Shown here piece by piece: positions 24,374 through 33,028 of a DNA stretch of 37,787 nt. Source of the DNA: Aigarchaeota archaeon (GTDB lineage Archaea; Thermoproteota; Nitrososphaeria_A; Caldarchaeales; Wolframiiraptoraceae); the NCBI GenBank assembly GCA_025059205.1, contig JANXDS010000007.1:1-37787 (forward strand), given 5' to 3'. The position numbers and the translations under genes are program-made. Below the pieces are notes generated by a model. It searched no databases. It was given only the letters and a program-made list of their open reading frames with translations, and was not told the DNA's origin. Every line of letters starts with the position of its first letter. Within the stretch, counting starts at the first letter, position 1.

Positions 24374-25066
24374 ATGGAGAACAATTTGGTTAAGGAGCAA
24401 CTAATGAGACTTAGGGAGACCATACTCAACGGTGATGCGAGTGCTGCAGCTGAAGCAGCAGCTGCCTTAAAGGAGAAGGGACTTCTGCCCCTAGAGATCG
24501 TCAACCAGGCAATCAAGCCGGCGATGGATGAGATTGGTAAAAAGTATGAAAGGCTGGAGGCCTTTCTTCCTGACCTCGTCTTAGCCGGTGAGGCAGCTCA
24601 AGAGGCGTTGAAAGTCATATTACCAAAAGAGGGGGAAGAATCTTTCATTAAAGGCAAGGTAGTCATCGGAACTATATACGGCGACATACATGATATAGGA
24701 AAGAACATCGTGGCAGCAATCCTGAGTGCCAACGGTTACAAGATAATTGACTTAGGTAACGACGTACCGCCTGAAAGATACGTCGAAACGGCAAAAAAGG
24801 AGGGCGCGCATATTATAGGCATATCCTGCCTCCTGACACCATCCATGTACTATATGAAGGATGTAATTAAGAAGTTAAAAGAGGAAAACATAAGGGAGAA
24901 GTTTTATGTGATCATCGGTGGAGCGGCGGTCTATCCTGAGTGGGCTAGGGAAATCGAGGCCGACGGATGGGCCAAGGATGCTGAAAGGGCTGTCCAGCTT
25001 TGCGATATTTTAATCGAGAAGGGCAAGAGCGTTCCTAAGCCCGTCATCTTGGGCGAGTGGCGTTAA
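24374..25066 (+). CDS. Methyltransferase corrinoid protein (MtmC/MtbC/MtaC family)
   Basis: 230 residues. An N-terminal helical cap (about 1-90; ALKEKGLLPLEIVNQAIKPAMDEIGKKYE, FLPDLVLAGEA) precedes the B12-binding Rossmann domain. The signature GDIHDIGKN places His106 as the lower axial cobalt ligand (D-x-H-x2-G). GISCLLTPSMYYMKDVI and VIIGGAAVYPEWA complete the cobamide pocket. It carries the methyl group between substrate-specific methyltransferases and an acceptor enzyme. It is encoded directly before two methyltransferases (16-nt gap), and the activator is divergent from it. Confidence 0.95.
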   Translation: MENNLVKEQLMRLRETILNGDASAAAEAAAALKEKGLLPLEIVNQAIKPAMDEIGKKYERLEAFLPDLVLAGEAAQEALKVILPKEGEESFIKGKVVIGTIYGDIHDIGKNIVAAILSANGYKIIDLGNDVPPERYVETAKKEGAHIIGISCLLTPSMYYMKDVIKKLKEENIREKFYVIIGGAAVYPEWAREIEADGWAKDAERAVQLCDILIEKGKSVPKPVILGEWR

Positions 25067-25082
25067 TGGAGGGGACGAATTC

Positions 25083-26465
25083 TTGGATCTACTTTTTAAT
25101 ATTTTGGACAAGACACTTACCGGCCCTCCTATAGAGAAACGCGAGTTTGAGTTCAAGCTCGTTCCGAAGGTGACGCGAGAAGTTCTTAAGGAGCATGGTC
25201 TCGAAAAGACGTTTGACCCTGAGAACCCTATAAACACTGACCTGAAGCTCGCAGAACAGTTTTACAAGGCCGGATACGATTTGGCGCTAAGGCTTGGTAT
25301 GTTCTGCCCTGACACTAAGAGGAGAGTAATTTTCACAGAAGAAGAAATTAAAGAGGCTTTGAAGAACGCTCCGAGCGAGGTTACGCTTGGATACGGTAAA
25401 GACAAGGTCACGATAAGGAGTAGGAAGCCCGAGGATAGAAATCCACCGGTTGCTGAAGGGTCGGCTTTGGGCATGTCGATAAGTGAGGAATACTTCATAC
25501 CGCTTTGTATGGCCATAGCGCAGTACAAGGTTATAGACATCATTCTCGCACCGACGCTGGATACAATAAACGGACGTGAAATTAGAGCAAGGACACCGTA
25601 TGAGAGCATCATGGGGATGTACGAGGCCAGATATGTCAAGGAGGCTCTGAGGCGTGTCGGAAGACCAGGAATGCCGCTTCATGGTGTTGAAGGAGCTCCA
25701 ACAGAGTATGGCTACTTCTCGGGTTTCCTTTGGGGTGGGTTCGAGCCTGATAGAACCATCGGCATAGCGCTCATACCCGAGCCGATAATGCTTCCCTATC
25801 AGATACTTCATAGAGTCGTTGTCAATCATCTGATAGGCTCACCCCTCGAGGCGGGACATATGTTGAGCATAGGTGGCTACTTTGGCCCACCTGAAGGTGC
25901 AGTCGTTGGATCCGTTGCTGCCCAGATTCTTCAGACTGCATCTATGTTTCCGACAGTAGTGGAGAGCACAATACTAGATGCAAGATACTTCGTAAACACA
26001 AATAGAGAGAGTCTTTGGGCTACGAGTACAAGCATGCAAGCGAGGACTATCGGCAACAAGGTAATGAACCTTGGCATAACGAGTCAGGTGAGCGGACCAT
26101 GCACAGATATGCTATTATACGAAACGGCGACGATAGCTATAGCAGACTCGGTTTCGGGCGTCGCGATCGAGATAGGTACGAGACCGGCGGCATGTAGGTA
26201 CAAGGACTACGGAAGCGCACTAGAAAACAAATTCTTTGCAGAGGTTCTTAAATCATCAGCTAAAAACTTGAAGCTCACGGATGCGAACGAGATAGTAAAG
26301 GCGATTTTGCCCAAATATGAGCACAGAATAAAGGATCCTCCAAAAGGAAAAAGCTTCCCAGAGTGCACAGACTTAAGGACACTTCAACCTTCGAAAGAAT
26401 GGTTGGAAATATACGAAAGAGTCTGGAAGGAACTAGAGGATTTGGGACTTCCTAGGTGGGAGTAA
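25083..26465 (+). CDS. MtmB-family methyltransferase homologue without pyrrolysine
   Basis: 460 residues, the length of monomethylamine methyltransferase MtmB. Family-like segments include LAEQFYKAGYDLALRLGMFCPDTKR, NPPVAEGSALGMSISEEYFIP, RTPYESIMGMYEARYV, GRPGMPLHG, NTNRESLWA, SGPCTDMLLYETA and GKSFPECTDLRT. MtmB proper reads an in-frame amber codon as pyrrolysine about 24 residues after the GRPGM start. Here the aligned position is Leu216 (CTT at 25728) and no in-frame stop exists. The substrate is therefore unlikely to be handled exactly as monomethylamine and remains unknown. TTG 25083 follows GGAGGGG at 25070-25077. Confidence 0.85.
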   Translation: MDLLFNILDKTLTGPPIEKREFEFKLVPKVTREVLKEHGLEKTFDPENPINTDLKLAEQFYKAGYDLALRLGMFCPDTKRRVIFTEEEIKEALKNAPSEVTLGYGKDKVTIRSRKPEDRNPPVAEGSALGMSISEEYFIPLCMAIAQYKVIDIILAPTLDTINGREIRARTPYESIMGMYEARYVKEALRRVGRPGMPLHGVEGAPTEYGYFSGFLWGGFEPDRTIGIALIPEPIMLPYQILHRVVVNHLIGSPLEAGHMLSIGGYFGPPEGAVVGSVAAQILQTASMFPTVVESTILDARYFVNTNRESLWATSTSMQARTIGNKVMNLGITSQVSGPCTDMLLYETATIAIADSVSGVAIEIGTRPAACRYKDYGSALENKFFAEVLKSSAKNLKLTDANEIVKAILPKYEHRIKDPPKGKSFPECTDLRTLQPSKEWLEIYERVWKELEDLGLPRWE

Positions 26466-26466
26466 C

Positions 26467-27825
26467 TTGCCATTCAAGGAGCTAGCATACAAAGATGCGG
26501 ATGAACTTATTTTCGGTTTTGCCAAGAAACCTCTAAGCTATGGGTTGGGACTTTCCGTTGGTGACGGCAAGGTCGTACCTGAAGTCAAGTATTTGTTGAA
26601 GCCTGGCTTTGAGCAGGACCTCAACGCACTCGTAGAGGAGTATAAGAAAGTAACGCTCTCGATCATGGAAAGGGCCGTCAACTTAGGTGTGAAGGACGTT
26701 CAGTTAGAAACGGAGTTCGTCGAACCGATGACTATAAACCCTGGCTGGGGAGCGGCAGTAATCGAGGCACAAAAAGAGATCCTTCTAACATATCATGAAA
26801 AGTATGGAATCAGGTCAGCTCTTAGAGCTACAATAGCTGACGTAAGAAGGTTTGACAAGGGGCTTCGTAAAGGTGAGTACTTTCAGGCAATCATGGATTC
26901 GTTCTCAGCCGCGGCCGAGGGTGGTGCGGACCTAATGTCGATCGAGTCAAGAGGGGGCCAAGAAGTTTTTTCATACTCGCTCATAAGAAACGATCTAGCT
27001 GGTACATTGTTCTCTTTGGGCATTCTCGCGCCAAGAGACGTTAGGTACATTTGGAGAGAGATCGTGAAGAACACAGGGAAAGCTATACCCGCAGGAGATA
27101 CAGCGTGTGCCATAGCCAACAGCGCCATGGTCTTAGCAAACGGATTGGTTAACAGGAAGATACCGCATACGTTGGCTGCTGTCATTAGGGCCATGTCGGC
27201 AGTTAGGACCTTGGCATGCTACGAGGAAGGTGCAAGGGGCCCCGGAAAGGATTGCGCGTACGAGAACGTAATCATCAAAATAATCACGGGCTACCCGATG
27301 AGTATGGAGGGTAAGACTTCGGCCTTCGCTCATTCCAGCCTAGTGGGCAACATAGTTGCGGCGGCGTGTGATCTTTGGTCCAATGAGACTATAACCGTTG
27401 ATGATACGTTCGGCGGCAAGACACCTGCTATAATATTCGAAATGCTAAGCTACGACACAGCTCTGATGAACGAGTCGATAAACTCGAAAAACAGCAAAAC
27501 TCTCCAGCAATTGTTCATTAATTCAGACAAGTACCGAGACCCGCAGGCCTTAATTCTCTCACCCGACAACGCATTCAGAATAGCGAAATCTATCGTTTCG
27601 GTCGGTTCAGATTACGAAAGGACTGTTTCTGCTGCGATTGAGACTATCCGTATAATTGAAGAGAATCTGGACAAATTGAGACTACCTGAGGTAGAGAAGA
27701 AATACCTCATAACACTGAAGAACTTCTTTGATGCGGTTCCGGAAGAGGATAAGCTGATTAGGGAATCCATTAGGAAATACAGCGGAAAAGTATCCGAATT
27801 TAATCCATCCAACTATGAGCTCTGA
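26467..27825 (+). CDS. MtaB-like zinc-dependent corrinoid methyltransferase
   Basis: 452 residues. It resembles methanol:corrinoid methyltransferase MtaB: ADLMSIESRGGQEVFSY (candidate Glu ligand 160 or 166), PAGDTACAIANSAMVLANG (Cys214) and GPGKDCAYENVIIKIITG (Cys263). The 49-residue spacing between the two Cys equals that of the known zinc ligands Cys220/Cys269 of Methanosarcina MtaB. It would transfer a methyl group from methanol or a related O-methyl substrate to the corrinoid protein encoded upstream. TTG 26467 follows directly on the MtmB-like gene, with GGTGGGAG as ribosome-binding site. Its stop is 3 nt from the convergent permease stop. Confidence 0.87.
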   Translation: MPFKELAYKDADELIFGFAKKPLSYGLGLSVGDGKVVPEVKYLLKPGFEQDLNALVEEYKKVTLSIMERAVNLGVKDVQLETEFVEPMTINPGWGAAVIEAQKEILLTYHEKYGIRSALRATIADVRRFDKGLRKGEYFQAIMDSFSAAAEGGADLMSIESRGGQEVFSYSLIRNDLAGTLFSLGILAPRDVRYIWREIVKNTGKAIPAGDTACAIANSAMVLANGLVNRKIPHTLAAVIRAMSAVRTLACYEEGARGPGKDCAYENVIIKIITGYPMSMEGKTSAFAHSSLVGNIVAAACDLWSNETITVDDTFGGKTPAIIFEMLSYDTALMNESINSKNSKTLQQLFINSDKYRDPQALILSPDNAFRIAKSIVSVGSDYERTVSAAIETIRIIEENLDKLRLPEVEKKYLITLKNFFDAVPEEDKLIRESIRKYSGKVSEFNPSNYEL

Positions 27826-27828
27826 GAT

Positions 27829-28770
27829 TCATCTTAATTTTTTGAATGGTTTTGCCAAAGAGGCTGGGCCTTTTACCTTTCTACCGGCGACGAGTAGAAG
27901 GATTATCGTGAATAAGTAGGGCAGCATTAAGGCGAACTGGTATGACAAGAACGGCACGTTAAACGCCTGAATCCTCAGCTGGAATGCATCAACGAAGCTG
28001 AAAAGGAAAGTACCACCGAGTAGCAGCAACGGGTTCCATCTCGAAAGTATGACTAACGCTATAGCTATGTAGCCCCTTCCCTGTGTCATATTGTCCAAGA
28101 ACATATTATAGTAGCCTATAGAAAGGAGCGAACCGGCTAGTCCGGCGACGCATCCTTCTAGAACTAGTAGTACATAACGCGTCAAGTTTACGTTGATGCC
28201 TAGATAGTCAGCTGTTTGTGGATCCTCGCCTATAGCCCTAATCTTCAGACCGTTTTTTGTTCTAAATAACAACCACCAGCTCAAGAGTACCAGCGTAAAA
28301 GCCGCGTAGGTATGCGGAAGGTGGTTAAACAAGATTTTGCCGACTATCGGTATCTGAGAAAGTACGGGTATGTCGATGGGGTGGAGCGTCATTTCGATAT
28401 GCGGCGGTATAGGGCTAACGTACCAACCGAAGCTCGCCCTGTACAGGTAAGAGGTTATACCTATAGTTAGCAAGTTAAGCGCTAATCCCGTGACCATCTG
28501 ATCCAATGCCAGCGTTATCGTCAAGAAAGCGAATAATAGGCACAGGACCGCTCCGGCAATGCTTGCGACCAGCGTTGCATAGCTCAGATTTCCCGTGTAA
28601 AAAGCAACCATGAATGCCACGAAGGCTCCCATCAACATGGTACCTTCAAGGCTAAGGTTCAGAATTCCGCTCCGTTCAACGAGTAATTCCGCCAATCCGG
28701 CTAATAAAATAGGCGTGAGTAGAGTTATGCTGGAATAGATTAGACCTAAAGCTACCTCGGTCGTTATCAT
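27829..28770 (-). CDS. ABC transporter permease (BMP/nucleoside type), second subunit
   Basis: 313 residues, about eight hydrophobic segments. Family motifs are LLAGLAELLVERSGILNLSLEGTMLMGAF near the N-terminus and IGEDPQTADYLGINVN, the cytoplasmic coupling-loop region. It is the YufQ/NupC-type inner membrane subunit. The start ATGA overlaps the stop of the first permease gene. It pairs with that permease to form the channel of a BMP-dependent importer; homologues carry purine nucleosides, and the substrate here is not shown by sequence. Confidence 0.9.
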   Translation of the reverse strand: MITTEVALGLIYSSITLLTPILLAGLAELLVERSGILNLSLEGTMLMGAFVAFMVAFYTGNLSYATLVASIAGAVLCLLFAFLTITLALDQMVTGLALNLLTIGITSYLYRASFGWYVSPIPPHIEMTLHPIDIPVLSQIPIVGKILFNHLPHTYAAFTLVLLSWWLLFRTKNGLKIRAIGEDPQTADYLGINVNLTRYVLLVLEGCVAGLAGSLLSIGYYNMFLDNMTQGRGYIAIALVILSRWNPLLLLGGTFLFSFVDAFQLRIQAFNVPFLSYQFALMLPYLFTIILLLVAGRKVKGPASLAKPFKKLR

Positions 28771-29864
28771 AGCTTCAGCCTCCCCATAATCTTTTTAGAT
28801 AACTTGTCTTCGACAAAGTAGCTCATCAATACGAATATAATTATGAGGGCTTGGATTATACCCGCCATACCCACAGGTACTTGAGCCATCCTATGCATAG
28901 TCATGCTTCCATTTATTATTCCACCCAAGAAGAAGGAGGTTAGGGCTATTAGCAACGGGTTCAAATAACCAAGTAAGGCAACAGCTATTCCTGTATAACC
29001 GTAGGGCGAAGTTGACGGAGAAAGGTCGAGCCTCATCTTATGCTGTATTCCTAAAACTTCAAACCCTCCTGCTAAACCTGCCAAGAAGCCGCTTATTAAC
29101 ATGGCTTGAATTATTAGACGCGTAGTGTTTATATTCGCATATTGCGCAGTTCTAGGACTTGAACCAAGGATATCCAGCTTGAGTCCGAACACGGCCCTCT
29201 TCAAGAATAGATAAGCAAGCGGAACCGCAACTAGGAAGGCTAACAAAACCCCTAAATGGAGTCGGGTGCCCTGTATAACTATCGGTATCCATAGTGCGGG
29301 ATTTATAGTCTCTGTTTCAGGAAACATCGAGATCGGATCTCTGAACGGACCATGGAGTAGGTAGCTTACTAGATAGATAGCCACGTAGTTAAGCATCAGC
29401 GTGGTGATTACCTCATTTATACCGTACAACGTCTTCAAGATGGCCGGCGTGAGTGCCCAAAACGCTCCACCCAAACCGGCAATCAGGATAATGACTGGGA
29501 GTGCTAACGGTGCTGGAACGTCCTTAAACATTATGCTTAAAATCGCTGTCATCATACCACCAATGTAAAACTGTCCTTCCGCACCTATGTTCCATACCCT
29601 TGCCGTAAAGACTACTGCAAGCCCTAAGCTTATCAGTAGCAAGGGTGTCGCCCTGATAAATGTCTCTGGAATTGCTGAAGGCGAAAAAGCACCTTGAAAG
29701 AGCCAATAGAAAGCCTCCAATGGGTCTTTACCTATAGAAGAAATTATGATAGCGCCTGCAAGGAAGGCAAAGCCAACAGTTGATAGGGCTAGTGCCATTC
29801 TAATTAGCAGAAACCGTTGCTCTACCGTTATGGTCGGTCCCCTCCGCAGCCAGCATGTACGCAC
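28767..29864 (-). CDS. ABC transporter permease (BMP/nucleoside type), first subunit
   Basis: Up to 365 residues with 8-9 hydrophobic segments. Motifs are GKDPLEAFYWLFQGAFS after the first helix, VVFTARVWNIGAEGQFYIGGM, and LDILGSSPRTAQYANINT (ATPase coupling loop). The first ATG at 29864 makes a 65-nt overlap with the ATPase gene. ATG 29798, one base after the ATPase stop, gives a 343-residue protein starting MALALSTVGFAFLAG and may be the true start; neither has a strong ribosome-binding site. It is the YufP/NupB-type partner of the second permease. Confidence 0.88.
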   Translation of the reverse strand: MRTCWLRRGPTITVEQRFLLIRMALALSTVGFAFLAGAIIISSIGKDPLEAFYWLFQGAFSPSAIPETFIRATPLLLISLGLAVVFTARVWNIGAEGQFYIGGMMTAILSIMFKDVPAPLALPVIILIAGLGGAFWALTPAILKTLYGINEVITTLMLNYVAIYLVSYLLHGPFRDPISMFPETETINPALWIPIVIQGTRLHLGVLLAFLVAVPLAYLFLKRAVFGLKLDILGSSPRTAQYANINTTRLIIQAMLISGFLAGLAGGFEVLGIQHKMRLDLSPSTSPYGYTGIAVALLGYLNPLLIALTSFFLGGIINGSMTMHRMAQVPVGMAGIIQALIIIFVLMSYFVEDKLSKKIMGRLKL

Positions 29865-31320
29865 CTATCAGCATAGGATCCGCCTCTTCTCTCTCTAGGA
29901 TCTTCGTAAACTTTCCGTCGTTGATTATGGCTATTCTATCGCTGAGCTCTAATATTTCATCAAGATCTGATGAGATGAGTAGTATTCCGACATCTTTCGA
30001 GGCAAGTTCTGATAACGTTCTTCTAACATAGAAAGCGGACTTTGCATCCAATCCTGCTGTAGGCTGCTCAGCTATCAGGATTTTTGATGGAGTGATTATT
30101 TCACGACCTACTATTATTTTCTGAATATTTCCACCTGAAAGATATTTCACTGGAGTTTTGAGACTTGGTGTTTTCACGTTCATGAACGATACGACCTTTT
30201 TCGCGAATTCGTTTATTATAGCAAAGTTTAGGACGTTGCCATGTTTCTTAAATTCTTTCTCATCGAAACATCTAAGGACGCTATTTATTGCTACGCTAAG
30301 TGTTGGAGCTACACCAAGTTCTAACCTTTCGGCGGGTATGTAGTTCATCCTACCTGGGTTGCTATTTTTTTCGTTAAATACTATCTCACCCGAAGCTGGT
30401 CTCCTGAGACCTACTATAGCCTCAACAAGTTCTTTTTGACCGTTGCCTTCAACACCAGCTATCCCTAAAATCTCACCTTCGTGTAACTCGAAGGATATGC
30501 CCTTTACCTTGGTTAAACCCATGTCGTCATTTACTACTAAATTTCTTACGATTAACAGTGGCTCTTTTTTGAGTGGAGGTGTAATCTTTTTGGTTATAGG
30601 TGTGAGTCTTTCTCCGACCATTAGCTCTACAAGATGAGATTCATCCCTTATCTCGTCTGTCCCGAGTGTAGCCACGACACGCCCCGTCCTCATAACAGTT
30701 ATCCTGTCACTGATGCGCATGGCTTCACGTATTTTATGTGTGATTAGAACTATGCTGTATCCACTGGAGGAAAGGGATTTGAGCAGCTGGAGAAATCTAT
30801 CGATCTCTGGGCCGCAAAGCATTGAGGTAGGCTCATCAAATATTAAGACTTTAGCCTTACTCAGCAAGAGTCTAAGTATTTCTATCCTTTGTCTTTCACC
30901 TACTGACAGAGCGTAAATTGGTGAGTCCAATTTTACTTTGAATCCAAGAAGTTTAGAAAGCTTCTCAACGTCTGTAAGCATACGCTTCATGTTAAATTTT
31001 TGGCCAATAAGTCCGAGCATCAAATTCTCCAACACGGTCATCGTCGGTATGAGTGCGAGGTGTTGGTGAACCATCCCTATACCTTGCTTCAGGGCATCCG
31101 ATGGTGAATTGAATTTAACTTCTTTCCCCTCAACGTATATCGAACCGCTCGTTGGTTTTAGACATCCACTTAATATCTTCATAAGTGTCGTTTTGCCAGC
31201 TCCGTTCTCACCCAGTAATGCATGGATCTCGCCTTTCTTTAAATCGAAGTCAACCTCGTGATTCGCCACTATGCCCCCGGGGTAAACCTTCGTTATCTTT
31301 TTTAACTCAACCACGTACAT
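29800..31320 (-). CDS. ABC transporter ATPase, tandem domains (BMP/nucleoside type)
   Basis: 506 residues with two nucleotide-binding domains. The first has Walker A GENGAGKTT (about 37-45), signature LSVGERQR and Walker B VLIFDEPTS. The second has the degenerate Walker A GVEGNGQKE, signature LSGGNIQK and ILIAEQPTAGLD, as in sugar/nucleoside importers (RbsA/YufO/NupA type). It powers import through the two permeases. It is 54 nt downstream of the binding-protein gene. The order (binding protein, ATPase, permease, permease) is the standard BMP operon. Confidence 0.93.
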   Translation of the reverse strand: MYVVELKKITKVYPGGIVANHEVDFDLKKGEIHALLGENGAGKTTLMKILSGCLKPTSGSIYVEGKEVKFNSPSDALKQGIGMVHQHLALIPTMTVLENLMLGLIGQKFNMKRMLTDVEKLSKLLGFKVKLDSPIYALSVGERQRIEILRLLLSKAKVLIFDEPTSMLCGPEIDRFLQLLKSLSSSGYSIVLITHKIREAMRISDRITVMRTGRVVATLGTDEIRDESHLVELMVGERLTPITKKITPPLKKEPLLIVRNLVVNDDMGLTKVKGISFELHEGEILGIAGVEGNGQKELVEAIVGLRRPASGEIVFNEKNSNPGRMNYIPAERLELGVAPTLSVAINSVLRCFDEKEFKKHGNVLNFAIINEFAKKVVSFMNVKTPSLKTPVKYLSGGNIQKIIVGREIITPSKILIAEQPTAGLDAKSAFYVRRTLSELASKDVGILLISSDLDEILELSDRIAIINDGKFTKILEREEADPMLIGAYMLAAEGTDHNGRATVSAN

Positions 31321-31374
31321 GGTTTCATGCCTACTAAAAAATTAGGAGGTTTTATGTCTGCTTTAATATTTAGA

Positions 31375-32454
31375 TTATTTCCATCTTTCTGGAACCCAGT
31401 CCTCGTATATCGGAACGACGAACTTTCCCTCGATTATTTGCCTCTCGAGGTTCTCGACCAATTCCAGCACGTCTGGCGGAACTTTCGTTTTGAGTGCAGG
31501 ATTCCATACCAGCTTGGCCCATCCCTCTTTCATGCCCCAGTCGTATATTCCACCTTCCCACTTGCCTGCCTGCTTCATCTCTATGATGTGCTTGACGAAT
31601 GTCTTTAGATCCCATGTTACACTGGCCAAGACGATGTCAGGTGCTAGGCCAGATTGATCAACGATGTTTCCAAAGCAGTAGACGGTCTTGCCCTCCTTTA
31701 GGGCCTCTCTGGCGGCTTCGAAGGGTCCATACCTTTCAGCGTATATAAAGTCAGCACCAGCTTCGATCAACGCCTTCGCAGCTTCCTTTCCCTTTACAGG
31801 GTCGAACCAACTCTCGATGAATACCGCCCTGATCTTAACATCTGGATTTACGGACTTTGCACCTGCTGCAAAAGCGTTGACCAGTCTGTTAACGTCTGGT
31901 ACGGCGTATGCGGTAACTACTCCTACAACATCGGTCTTGGTCATTTTACCGGCGATCACACCGGCTAAATATGCCGCATCTTGAATCCAGTAGTCGTAAA
32001 GCACTACATTAGGCGGATATTCCAGGTTCGTTGGACCCGAGCCTTGCGCGAACGCTACGTTAGGAAACTCCTTCGCGACCTTTATTGTTACCTCGTGATA
32101 TCCCCAACTGTGCGGAATTATTATGTCGTAACCAGCCGCTATGTACTCTCTGATAACCCTTTCGACGTCTGCCGTGTCAACCTTCTCTGAATAGACGTAT
32201 TCTACGTTCAGATTATTCACGGCCCAGGTCATGGCTTCATGCATGACAGTATTCCAGGGTTCTTCAATAGGTGTCACGTAAATGACCGCGACCCTGATCT
32301 TCTTCGTAGGCGTAGGCTGGGGCGCCACTCCCGCAAACGAAAACGCGTACCATGCCACTATACCTATAGCAATTATGAGAACTATAACGGCTACCACGGC
32401 TGTCTTTGAGATACCCATCCTAGCACTACTGTGAGTTGCACGCGTTCGTACCAT
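31375..32454 (-). CDS. BMP-family substrate-binding protein, membrane-anchored
   Basis: 359 residues. A short basic N-terminus and one hydrophobic segment (ISKTAVVAVIVLIIAIGIVAWYAF, about 15-38) anchor it to the outer face of the membrane, followed by a Pro/Thr linker. No lipobox Cys is seen. The mature domain begins KKIRVAVIYVTPIEEPWN. It shows BMP/PnrA features: YDIIIPHSWGYHEVTIKVAKEFPNVAFAQ, DAAYLAGVIAGKMTKTDVVGVV and GADFIYAERYGPFEAAREALKEG. Relatives bind nucleosides or similar compounds. ATG 32454 is the first codon after a TATA box; an ATG 12 codons on is possible. Confidence 0.9.
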   Translation of the reverse strand: MVRTRATHSSARMGISKTAVVAVIVLIIAIGIVAWYAFSFAGVAPQPTPTKKIRVAVIYVTPIEEPWNTVMHEAMTWAVNNLNVEYVYSEKVDTADVERVIREYIAAGYDIIIPHSWGYHEVTIKVAKEFPNVAFAQGSGPTNLEYPPNVVLYDYWIQDAAYLAGVIAGKMTKTDVVGVVTAYAVPDVNRLVNAFAAGAKSVNPDVKIRAVFIESWFDPVKGKEAAKALIEAGADFIYAERYGPFEAAREALKEGKTVYCFGNIVDQSGLAPDIVLASVTWDLKTFVKHIIEMKQAGKWEGGIYDWGMKEGWAKLVWNPALKTKVPPDVLELVENLERQIIEGKFVVPIYEDWVPERWK

Positions 32455-32483
32455 GTATAGTAAAACTTTTTTCTAATATTTAT

Positions 32484-32512
32484 TCATATATTTACATGTT
32501 TGTGCAAACATG
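32484..32512 (-). promoter_or_regulatory. Promoter and palindromic operator of the BMP transporter operon
   Basis: CATGTTTG (32495-32502), TG, CAAACATG (32505-32512) form an 18-bp palindrome with perfect 8-bp arms. Directly downstream on the minus strand is a TATA-like TAAATATATG, 30-40 nt before the ATG. This is the layout of a specific regulator site. Confidence 0.65.
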
Positions 32513-32534
32513 ACATCAACATAACAAAAGACAT

Positions 32535-32567
32535 GAGGGGCGTGTTTTATCGCGATAAAAACCCCTC
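32535..32567. other. Strong stem-loop upstream of the BMP operon
   Basis: GAGGGG (32535-32540) pairs with CCCCTC (32562-32567). Inside is a perfect 16-bp palindrome TTTTATCG/CGATAAAA (32545-32560). A short T-run follows on the plus strand. It could be a terminator remnant, a regulator site or part of an RNA. Confidence 0.55.
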
Positions 32568-33028
32568 TTTGGTCCTGTAGTTAAACAATACGCAAGGGTT
32601 TTCGTTTTCTGCAGAGAAATCCTGCGCGGCTAGCTAAAGTGGAGCAAGAAATCCGATCCGTTTTTTAAATTCTTTCTTTTCAAAATGAATGACCTCTGTC
32701 TCGTATTCGTTATACTTACCCTTAGGTCTTTGATGCTGGCGATGCTGAGGGTGTTGCCCGCAAGTGTATTAAATTTCGCTTGCTAAAAACGACACTCTTA
32801 GATTGTCCAAGTTTACACTAGAAGGACGGTCAGTTCGGCTATCGGAAACGGGTGACCAAGTTGAGAAGGGGTTTGCGGTAATTTACTATTGGTATAGTTC
32901 CTAAAGGGTAAAAAGCCAATTAACCTATTAGTGAAGCACCATATCTTCGTTGCAACACGGTAACGTGCGTATGATTAAAACATTTCTATTAAAATTTATA
33001 ATTTCCCAAAATAACGATATGAAATGGG
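32568..33028. other. Gene-free stretch with several hairpins
   Basis: No convincing ORF. A nested hairpin lies at 32747-32799 (outer GAGGGTGT/ACACTCTT, inner GCAAG/CTTGC). Another, GGTCA (32828-32832)/TGACC (32853-32857), follows. The end (about 32985-33003) is the A/T-rich promoter of the tRNA, AAATTTATAATTT. I see no recognised ncRNA family; a small RNA gene is possible. Confidence 0.35.

Noticed and set aside
25725-25735. In-frame amber codon for pyrrolysine in the MtmB-like gene
   Set aside because: The aligned codon is CTT (Leu) and the frame has no TAG until its end.
32747-32812. H/ACA-type sRNA (hairpin followed by an ACA)
   Set aside because: The ACA lies too far from the hairpin base and no K-turn or guide pocket can be seen; kept only as an unexplained hairpin.
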